NCBI GenBank assembly: GCA_963728165.1
Contig: CAVSIY010000003.1
Location: 1 to 64,000, forward strand
Reading direction: 5' to 3'
Source of the DNA: Hyphomicrobium_A sp963728165
GTDB lineage: Bacteria; Pseudomonadota; Alphaproteobacteria; Rhizobiales; Hyphomicrobiaceae
DNA: 64,000 bases
The position numbers and the translations under genes were made by a program. The notes beneath the pieces were generated by a model that had not been told where the DNA came from, did no database searches, and saw only the letters and a program-made list of their open reading frames with translations. Shown piece after piece: positions 56,278-64,000 of this stretch; within the stretch, counting starts at the first letter, position 1; every line of letters begins with the position of its first letter.

Positions 56278-57573
56278 ATGCCCTCCACCCCGCCGCGCGT
56301 CGTCGGCATCCTGGCAGGGGGCGGAAACCTGCCGCGTGAGATCGCCGAGCGCGTCACGGCGCGCGGCGATGGCGTGCATATCGTGGCCCTTGCCGGCGAG
56401 GCGGACGGCGATTTCGCGCCGTTTCCCGTAACCGTGGTCGGGTGGGCGCAGATCGGGGCCATGGTGCGCGCCTTGAAGCAGGCAGGCTGCACCGACCTCG
56501 TCATCGTCGGCCGGGTGCGCCGCCCCGATCTCGGAGCCCTGCGCCCCGATCTCGGCTTCTGGCGCAACTTGCCAGCGATCCTGCGCATCATCGCGGCCGG
56601 CGGCGACGACAGCGTGCTGAGCCGCGTCGTGCGCTTCTTCGAGGAGCAGGGCTTCCACGTGGTGGGGCCGGGGGCGGCCGCGCCGGAGCTTCTCGTGGGC
56701 GAAGGACCGCTGGGGACCGTTGCGGCCGCGCCGGAGGACGTTGCTGACGTTGCCCGGGGCTTCGAGGTGGTGCGGGCCCTGGGGCCGTTCGACGTGGGCC
56801 AGGCCGTCGTGGTGGCGCACGGGCGCATCGAGGCGATCGAGGATGCGGGGGGGACGGACGCCATGCTGGCGCGCATCAGCGCGGGGCGCCGGGCCGGGCG
56901 CGCTGGGGGCCAGGGCCGCTCGGGCGTCCTCGTCAAGCGGCCGAAGCCGGGCCAGGAGCTGCGCGTCGACCTGCCCGCGATCGGACCCGACACGGCGCGG
57001 CGCGCAGCCGACGCCGGTCTTGCCGGCATCGCGGTGCTGGCAGGCGGCGCGCTCGCCGCTGAGCGCGCGGCGCTGCGCGATCTGGCGGATGCCTCTGGCC
57101 TTTTCGTGCAGGGCTTCCGCGACCGGGAGGGTGGCGCTCCTGTCGAGGAGCCCGCGCCCTGGCAGATGGCGACGCTCGGCCGCCGGCGCCCCGACGCACA
57201 GCAGGCTGCTGATGCAACCAAGGGGGCCGGCGTCCTGGCGGCGCTCGTGCCCCTTACCGCTAGTCTCGGCGCCGTGGTCGCCCGCGGTCACGTGCTGGCG
57301 CTGGAAAGCGGGGAGGGCGTGGAGGCGCTGCTGGCGCGCGCCGCCGGCCTGCGCCAGTGGGGGCGCCGGCGCCTGTCGCGGCGATCGGGCGTCGCCGTGC
57401 TGAGCGCCAGCGCCGATCTGGCGCAAGTCATCCCCGCTGCAGCCGCGGCGGGGCTTGCGGGTCTCGCCGTCGCAGGCCACCCTCGGCCGGCGCGCGAACG
57501 CGCCGCAGCCGAGGCGGCCGACCGTCTCGGCCTCTTCCTTGCGGCGCTGACGCTTCCGGCGGGGAAGTCATGA
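56278..57573 (+). CDS. lpxI: UDP-2,3-diacylglucosamine pyrophosphatase LpxI, with apparent C-terminal duplication
   Basis: Hydrolyses UDP-2,3-diacylglucosamine to lipid X in lipid A synthesis; the usual alphaproteobacterial replacement for LpxH. Residues 1-280 are a complete LpxI (VVGILAGGGNLP; FDVGQAVVVAHGRI; KPGQELRVDLPAIGPDT with Asp231, probably the catalytic Asp; GLFVQGF). The protein is 431 residues, about 150 longer than normal. Residues about 315-425 resemble a second, diverged copy of the C-terminal domain (SLGAVVARGHVLALESGEGVEALLAR ... AGLAGLAVAG ... ADRLGLFLAAL, shown in parts), lacking the DLPAIGP motif. No ribosome site is evident because the repeat lies upstream. It overlaps lpxB by 4 bases. 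Confidence 0.9.
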   Translation: MPSTPPRVVGILAGGGNLPREIAERVTARGDGVHIVALAGEADGDFAPFPVTVVGWAQIGAMVRALKQAGCTDLVIVGRVRRPDLGALRPDLGFWRNLPAILRIIAAGGDDSVLSRVVRFFEEQGFHVVGPGAAAPELLVGEGPLGTVAAAPEDVADVARGFEVVRALGPFDVGQAVVVAHGRIEAIEDAGGTDAMLARISAGRRAGRAGGQGRSGVLVKRPKPGQELRVDLPAIGPDTARRAADAGLAGIAVLAGGALAAERAALRDLADASGLFVQGFRDREGGAPVEEPAPWQMATLGRRRPDAQQAADATKGAGVLAALVPLTASLGAVVARGHVLALESGEGVEALLARAAGLRQWGRRRLSRRSGVAVLSASADLAQVIPAAAAAGLAGLAVAGHPRPARERAAAEAADRLGLFLAALTLPAGKS

Positions 57574-58823
57574 GCTTGCGGGATCGCCTGGAACGAATGC
57601 AGCGCCCTGCGCCGCCGGGTGCGGTTGCGGCCCACCAGGATCTGTGCCTGTTCCTCGTCGCCGGCGAGCATTCGGGCGACGCGCTGGGCGGCCGGCTGAT
57701 GGCCGCGCTCAATCAACACTGCAAGGGCCGCGTGCACTACCTCGGCGTCGGCGGCGAGGACATGGAGCGCGAGGGGCTCGCCTCGCAGTTCCCGCTCTCC
57801 GACGTCGCCGTCATGGGCCCGTTGTCGATCCTGCCGCGGCTGCCGCGCATCATCTCGCGCGTGCGGCGGACAGCCGCCGCCGCCGTTGCCGCCGAGCCCG
57901 ACGCCGTCGTCATCATCGATGCGCCCGAGTTCACGCATCCCATCGCCAAGCGCATCCGCAAACGCGCGCCGCTCATCCCCATCATCGACTACGTCTCCCC
58001 CAGCGTGTGGGCCTGGCGCCCGGGCCGCGCCCGCAAGATGGCCCGCTATGTCGATCACGTGCTGGCGCTCTTGCCCTTCGAGCCGGAGGTGCACCGGCGC
58101 CTCGGCGGCCCGGCGTGCACCTACGTCGGCCACCCGCTGATTGAAAAGCTCGACTGGCTGCGCACGCTCGACCCCTGGCCGCTCGCCGAGCGCCTGCAGC
58201 TCGACCCCGAGCGGCTGGTGCTGGTCGTGCTTCCCGGCAGCCGTACCTCCGAGGTCGGACTGCTGATGCAGCCGTTCGGCGCGGCAGTCGAGCTGTTGCG
58301 GGCGCAGGGGATCGCGCCGCAGGTGATCATTCCCGTGGTCCCCCACGTGCGCCCGCTGGTCGAGCAGGGGGTGCAGTCGTGGACGACGACGCCGCACCTC
58401 GTGGAGGGCGAGGCCGACAAATTCTCAGCCTTCAAGCTCGCGCACGCGGCGCTGGCGGCCTCTGGCACCGTGACGCTGGAGCTGGCGCTCGCCGCCGTGC
58501 CGATGGTGGTCGCCTACCGCGTCGATCCGATCGCTGCGGGTCTGCGCTTCCTGCTGAAGGTGCCTTCGGTCGTGCTGGCGAACCTGGTGCTGGGCGAGAA
58601 CGCCTTCCCCGAGTTTCTGCAGGAGGACTGCACCCCTGAGAACCTCGCCGGCGCGCTGGCGCTGCTGTTGCGCGATACGCCGGAGCGGCGGGCGCAGACG
58701 GAGGCGCTCGCGCTCATCCCCGAGCGGATGGCGCTCGATGGCGGGACCCCCAGCGACGTTGCCGCCGACGTGGTGCTGCGCTACGCCGAGCACGGCCGCC
58801 AGCCGCCTCCCCAAAAAGATTAG
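57570..58823 (+). CDS. lpxB: lipid A disaccharide synthase
   Basis: A 417-residue GT-B glycosyltransferase that joins lipid X and UDP-diacylglucosamine. Family motifs: LVAGEHSGDALGGRLM, DYVSPSVWAWRPGRARKM, LPGSRTSEVGLLM and ASGTVTLELALAAVPMVVAYR. ATGA overlap with lpxI shows translational coupling. Its TAG stop runs into a GGGTCAGACCC palindrome. Confidence 0.97.
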   Translation: MSLRDRLERMQRPAPPGAVAAHQDLCLFLVAGEHSGDALGGRLMAALNQHCKGRVHYLGVGGEDMEREGLASQFPLSDVAVMGPLSILPRLPRIISRVRRTAAAAVAAEPDAVVIIDAPEFTHPIAKRIRKRAPLIPIIDYVSPSVWAWRPGRARKMARYVDHVLALLPFEPEVHRRLGGPACTYVGHPLIEKLDWLRTLDPWPLAERLQLDPERLVLVVLPGSRTSEVGLLMQPFGAAVELLRAQGIAPQVIIPVVPHVRPLVEQGVQSWTTTPHLVEGEADKFSAFKLAHAALAASGTVTLELALAAVPMVVAYRVDPIAAGLRFLLKVPSVVLANLVLGENAFPEFLQEDCTPENLAGALALLLRDTPERRAQTEALALIPERMALDGGTPSDVAADVVLRYAEHGRQPPPQKD

Positions 58824-58890
58824 GGTCAGACCCTCTGGGTCTGACCCCTGTATGTCGTTGTTGCGGTGTCAGACCCCGAGGTCAGACACC
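58823..58890. repeat. tandem GGTCAGACC palindromes between lpxB and gltA
   Basis: First hairpin: GGGTCAGACCC-TCT-GGGTCTGACCC (58823-58847), an 11-bp perfect stem. Second: GGTGTCAGACC-CCGA-GGTCAGACACC (58865-58890), 11 bp with one central mismatch. Both are built on the same core. They sit between convergent genes and may act as a bidirectional terminator; the core resembles widespread REP-like elements. Confidence 0.7.
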
Positions 58891-58898
58891 GATGAGGC

Positions 58899-60224
<1,326 letters not shown>

Positions 60225-60495
60225 GGCACGTCTCCCTGTGACACCGGCCTCGGGCAATGACCTGCAAGCACTCCGAGGCGTCCCGGTGAGAGATCCAAGC
60301 AGCGTGTCCCCTGTGAAAGTCTTTTCGTTCTGGCGCCGGAGCATTGGCCAGTCGGCGGCACTGGCGACACCGACCTTGTACACCATTTTCGCAGCGCAAC
60401 ATAGCCGGGTCGTGCGGCCTCTGTGGGGTAAGCCCGGCGGCCGCGGGCACCGCTTGTGCGGTGCACGCTTAAGGCGCGTTTGGGTCGTTGAGGAC

Positions 60496-61935
60496 TTAAG
60501 CGGCCTGGTCGCGGATGCGCGCCAAGGCCTCCTCGCGCCCAAGCACGGCCATGACGTCGAACACCGGCGGAGAGACCGCCTTGCCGGTCAAGGCCGCGCG
60601 CAAAGGTTGTGCGACCTTGCCGAGCTTGGCGCCGACCGTTTCGGCGTAGGTGCGCACGATCTCCTCCAGCTCCGACGCCTGCCAGCGCGCGGCGGCCTCC
60701 AGCTTGGGCAGCAGGGTGCCGAGCCGCTGGCGTGCCTCCTTATCGAGCAGCGCGGCAGCCTTGTCGTCGAGCTTGATCGGGCGCTCGGCGAAGAGGAAGC
60801 TCGCGCCTTCCAGGAGCTCGAGCAGGGTCTTGGCGCGCTCCTTGAGGCCGGGCATGGCGATCAGCAGCTTGGCGCGCATCTCGGCATCGAGCCGAGATAG
60901 GATCTTTGCGCCGTCGGACAGGTACGGGAGCAGGTCCTCGAGCCGCTGCAGCAACTCCTGCTCGCTGGTCGCGCGGATGTAGTGCCCGTTGAGGTCCTCG
61001 AGCTTGGCGAAATCGAAGCGCGCCGGCGAGCGGCCGATGGCATCGAGACCGAACCAGTCGATCATCTGCGCCGTCGTCATGATCTCGTCGTCGCCGTGGC
61101 TCCATCCGAGCCGCACCAGGTAGTTGCGCAGCGCGGCGGGCAGGTAGCCCATCTCCTTGTAGGCCTCGACGCCGAGCGCGCCGTGGCGCTTGGACAGCTT
61201 GGCTCCGTCGGGCCCGTGGATCAGCGGCACGTGGGCGAAGACCGGCACCTGCCAGTCCATGGCCAAATAGATCTGCATCTGGCGGGCGGCGTTGGTCAGG
61301 TGGTCGACGCCGCGGATCACATGCGTGATGCCCATGTCGTGGTCATCGACGACGACCGCCAGATTGTAGGTCGGCGTGCCGTCGCTCCTGACGATGATGA
61401 GATCGTCGAGGTCCTTGTTGGGGAAGACTACGCGGCTCTGCACCGCGTCCTCGATTACCGTCTCGCCCTCGCGCGGCGCCTTCAGGCGAATGACAGGCGG
61501 CACCCCCTCGGGCGCCTCTTTCGGATCGCGATCGCGCCAGGGGCTGCGGATCGAGAGCGCGCGCTTCTCCTCCTGCGCGGTCTTGCGCATGGCGTCGAGC
61601 TCGGCCGGCGACAGATAGCAGCGGTAGGCATGGCCGTTCTTTAAGAGCTCGTCCGCCACTTGGGCATGGCGCTTGGCACGCGCGAACTGCGACACGGGCT
61701 CGCCCTGCCAGTCGATCTCCAGCCATTTGAGCCCGTCGATGATGGCGGTGACGGCGCCCTCGTTGTTGCGCTCGCGGTCGGTATCCTCGATGCGAAGGAG
61801 GAACGTGCCCCCGCGGCCCTTGGCGAAGAGCCAGTTGAACAGCGCCGTTCGCGCCCCGCCGATGTGCAGATAGCCCGTCGGCGATGGGGCGAAACGCACG
61901 ATCGGCGCGCCGGCGCTCCGAGTCTTGTCGGTCAT
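60496..61935 (-). CDS. gltX: glutamyl-tRNA synthetase
   Basis: A 479-residue class I synthetase. The HIGH motif is HIGG in PSPTGYLHIGGARTALFN; the KMSKS loop is KLSKRHG; the C-terminal anticodon-binding helices complete the length. ATG 61935 (MTDKTRSAG) fits the family; the upstream frame is intergenic. It is divergent from comEC with 94 bases between start codons. Confidence 0.97.
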   Translation of the reverse strand: MTDKTRSAGAPIVRFAPSPTGYLHIGGARTALFNWLFAKGRGGTFLLRIEDTDRERNNEGAVTAIIDGLKWLEIDWQGEPVSQFARAKRHAQVADELLKNGHAYRCYLSPAELDAMRKTAQEEKRALSIRSPWRDRDPKEAPEGVPPVIRLKAPREGETVIEDAVQSRVVFPNKDLDDLIIVRSDGTPTYNLAVVVDDHDMGITHVIRGVDHLTNAARQMQIYLAMDWQVPVFAHVPLIHGPDGAKLSKRHGALGVEAYKEMGYLPAALRNYLVRLGWSHGDDEIMTTAQMIDWFGLDAIGRSPARFDFAKLEDLNGHYIRATSEQELLQRLEDLLPYLSDGAKILSRLDAEMRAKLLIAMPGLKERAKTLLELLEGASFLFAERPIKLDDKAAALLDKEARQRLGTLLPKLEAAARWQASELEEIVRTYAETVGAKLGKVAQPLRAALTGKAVSPPVFDVMAVLGREEALARIRDQAA

Positions 61936-62029
61936 TTCTGGGTCGATTGCCGCTGGGATTTCAGGAGATAGGCGAGCGATGTAGCATAGTGTGGTGGCAT
62001 CGGTAAGGGGCAACGGTCGGGGGAGCGTG

Positions 62030-64000
62030 ATGCCCATAAGCGACAGCGGCTCGAGTGACGGCGTGCGCTGGCCGGCGCCGCTGCTCGTTCGGCTGGAAGC
62101 CGAGCAGGAGCGCTGGTTCTTCTGGGTGCCGGTGCTGTTGGGGCTCGGCGTGGGCCTCTATTTCTCGCTCTCCTTCGAGCCGCATGTGCTGACCGCGCTG
62201 GCGCCGTTCGCCGCGGCGCTGGCGCTGCGCCTGTTGGCCGCGCGAGGCACCGCGCTCTATCTCGCAACCAGCGTGCTGCTGGCGGTGACGCTCGGCTTTG
62301 CACTGGCGAAGGTGCGCGTCGAATGGGTGCGCGCGCCCGTCCTCGCCAAGGAGATGCGGGCGATCGAGGTGCGAGGGTTCGTGGAGCGGATCGAGCCGCG
62401 GGCTAAGCGCGGCGAGCGCCTGACGCTGCGGGTCACCGCGCTCGGGCAGCTCGCAGCAGACGCGCGCCCGCTGCGCGTGCGCATCACCACGAGCAAGGCG
62501 GCGCCCGGGCTCAAGGCCGGCGATGCCGTGCGCCTCAAAGCGACGCTGCAGCCGCCAGCGGGGCCGGCGCTGCCCGGCGGCTACGATTTCGGGCGCCAGG
62601 CCTGGTTTGAACGGCTCGGTGCGGTCGGCTACACGTGGACGGCGCCGACGCCCGATGCGACCGCCGGGACACCACCGTGGCGCTTGCGCCTGTGGGCGCA
62701 CGTGGAGCGTCTGCGTCACGCCATCGGCCAGCGCATCGCCGCGGCGCTTCCCGGCGAGACGGGCGCCATCGCCACTGCGTTGATCACGGGCGAGCGCGGC
62801 GGCATCCCGGAGGCGACGACCAACGCGTTCCGCGATTCTGGGCTTTTGCACATCCTGTCGATCTCGGGCCTGCACATGGCGATCATGGCGGGCTCGGTGT
62901 TCTACTTGGTGCGTCTGCTGCTGGCAGGCCTGCCGGGCGTCGCCTTGCGCTATCCGATCAAGAAGTGGGCGGCCGGCGCCGCACTGGTCGGCGCCATCGC
63001 CTATCTGCTGATCTCGGGCTCGTCGTTTGCCACCGTGCGCTCCACCATCATGATCTCGATCATGTTCACCGCGATTCTGCTCGACCGCCCGGCACTCGCC
63101 TTGCGCAACGTGGTGCTCGCCGCGATTGTGATCCTCCTCGTCTTTCCCGAGAGCCTGCTCAACGTCGGCTTCCAGATGTCGTTTGCCGCCGTGGTGGCGC
63201 TGATCTCGGTCTACGAGGCGTTCCGCACCCGCGGGGGGTGGTTGCTCATTCCCGAAGGGCCGTGGGCCAAGCTCGTCTTCTTCTTCGTCGGCATCGTGCT
63301 GTCGACGCTGGTTGCGAGCACGGCGATCGCGCCGATTGCCGCCTATCACTTCCACAAGAGCCAGCAGTATGCCGTGCTCGCCAACTTGATCGCCATTCCC
63401 ATCTGCAACCTGATCGTGATGCCCGCGGCGCTGGCGACACTGCTCATGATGCCGCTCGGGCTCGAGGCGGCGCCGTTGTGGGCCATGGGGTGGGGGATCG
63501 AGGCGATGCTGTGGACCGCGCGGCGCGTGGCGAGCCTGCCCGGCGCCGTCCTGCACATCCCGGCCATGCCTGTGGCGGCGTTTCTCTTGATGGTCGCGGG
63601 CGGCTTGTGGCTGGCGCTATGGCAGACGCGCTGGCGCCTTTTCGGCGTAGCGCTGATTGCCGGCGGTCTGGCGCTGGCACCGGCCTCGCGGCTCCCCGAC
63701 CTGCTGATCGGGCGCGACGGTGCGCTCACCGCCGTGCGCGAGGCCGACGGGCGGCTGGCGGCGATAGGGCCTGCGCGCGACACCTACGAGCTGTCGCGCT
63801 GGCTCGAGCACGACGGCGATGCGCGCGGCCCCCGCGAGGCTGCGAAGGATCGCCACGTCGCTTGCGATCGCATCGGCTGCCGCGCGAGGGTCAAAGGGCT
63901 GACGGTGGCGGTGGCGCAGCACCCGGCCGCCTTCGCCGACGACTGCCGGCGCGCGGCCATCGTGGTGTCTAGGATCGTGAGCCCGAAAAGCTGCACGGCA
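62030..64000 (+). CDS. comEC: ComEC/Rec2 family competence membrane protein (partial, runs off the end)
   Basis: An open frame of 657 codons without a stop to the window edge. The N-terminus has two or three helices, then a DUF4131/OB-like soluble domain (VRGFVERIEPRAKRGERLTL), then the Competence domain with the hallmark LLHILSISGLHMAIMAG and repeated transmembrane helices (IAYLLISGSSFATVRSTIMI; NVGFQMSFAAVVAL). It probably forms the inner-membrane channel for single-stranded DNA uptake. The C-terminal part begins near 63680 (GALTAVREADGRLAAIGP), but its beta-lactamase-like nuclease motifs are not seen. GGGGGAG precedes ATG 62030. Confidence 0.92.
   Translation, partial: MPISDSGSSDGVRWPAPLLVRLEAEQERWFFWVPVLLGLGVGLYFSLSFEPHVLTALAPFAAALALRLLAARGTALYLATSVLLAVTLGFALAKVRVEWVRAPVLAKEMRAIEVRGFVERIEPRAKRGERLTLRVTALGQLAADARPLRVRITTSKAAPGLKAGDAVRLKATLQPPAGPALPGGYDFGRQAWFERLGAVGYTWTAPTPDATAGTPPWRLRLWAHVERLRHAIGQRIAAALPGETGAIATALITGERGGIPEATTNAFRDSGLLHILSISGLHMAIMAGSVFYLVRLLLAGLPGVALRYPIKKWAAGAALVGAIAYLLISGSSFATVRSTIMISIMFTAILLDRPALALRNVVLAAIVILLVFPESLLNVGFQMSFAAVVALISVYEAFRTRGGWLLIPEGPWAKLVFFFVGIVLSTLVASTAIAPIAAYHFHKSQQYAVLANLIAIPICNLIVMPAALATLLMMPLGLEAAPLWAMGWGIEAMLWTARRVASLPGAVLHIPAMPVAAFLLMVAGGLWLALWQTRWRLFGVALIAGGLALAPASRLPDLLIGRDGALTAVREADGRLAAIGPARDTYELSRWLEHDGDARGPREAAKDRHVACDRIGCRARVKGLTVAVAQHPAAFADDCRRAAIVVSRIVSPKSCTA

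Overview
The window is GC-rich, almost fully coding chromosomal DNA from an alphaproteobacterium, most likely of the order Hyphomicrobiales (Rhizobiales). The evidence is the gene order: tig-clpP-clpX-lon-hupB; a 14-gene nuo operon with separate nuoC and nuoD; birA-rnj-mce-DUF1467-proS-lolC-lolD-dnaE; rpsB-tsf-pyrH-frr-uppS-cdsA-dxr-rseP-bamA-lpxD-fabZ-lpxA-lpxI-lpxB; gltA; gltX; comEC. The long C-terminal extension of S2, the short ProS and LpxI in place of LpxH fit the same group. The genus cannot be named from the sequence alone.

Layout. 1-3125: a membrane-anchored MHYT-PAS-GGDEF-EAL cyclic-di-GMP gene whose frame is broken twice. 3154-5199 (minus): a mercaptopyruvate sulfurtransferase and a cysteine synthase. 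5479-12613: tRNA-Leu and the protein quality-control block (trigger factor, ClpP, ClpX, Lon, HU), with a good heat-shock (sigma-32 type) promoter before lon. 12644-14358: tRNA-Val, a DUF1993 gene, tRNA-Asp, two copies of a structured intergenic repeat, and a small phage-like islet of two divergent small genes. 14539-30455: respiratory complex I (nuoA to nuoN) with three extra genes inside it: a FlK-like thioesterase between nuoC and nuoD and two small membrane proteins. 30452-41317: biotin ligase, RNase J, methylmalonyl-CoA epimerase, ProRS, the LolCD lipoprotein exporter and DNA polymerase III alpha (dnaE, frame broken near its 3' end). 41373-42953: an L,D-transpeptidase and a DUF155/RMD1 membrane protein. 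43007-58823: translation factors, then undecaprenyl phosphate, phospholipid, isoprenoid, outer-membrane assembly and lipid A synthesis. 58899-61935 (minus): citrate synthase and glutamyl-tRNA synthetase. 62030-end: comEC, running off the window.

How the parts work together. The 43-59 kb block is an envelope-building line: UppS, CdsA and Dxr supply carrier lipids and precursors, RseP and BamA handle envelope stress and outer-membrane protein insertion, and LpxD/FabZ/LpxA/LpxI/LpxB make the lipid A disaccharide precursor. LolCD upstream exports lipoproteins for the same membrane. The nuo block is one long co-directional operon with several stop/start overlaps.

No dedicated defence, CRISPR, secretion or biosynthetic island was found. 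The most unusual items are: the thioesterase with a complete FlK catalytic set coupled to nuoD; an LpxI with an apparently duplicated C-terminal domain; palindromic elements whose first bases supply the stop codons of nuoE and lpxA; a duplicated three-hairpin intergenic element with compensatory stem changes; a heptamer-phased repeat family; and three single-base +1 frame breaks, one in essential dnaE, which look more like sequence error than biology.
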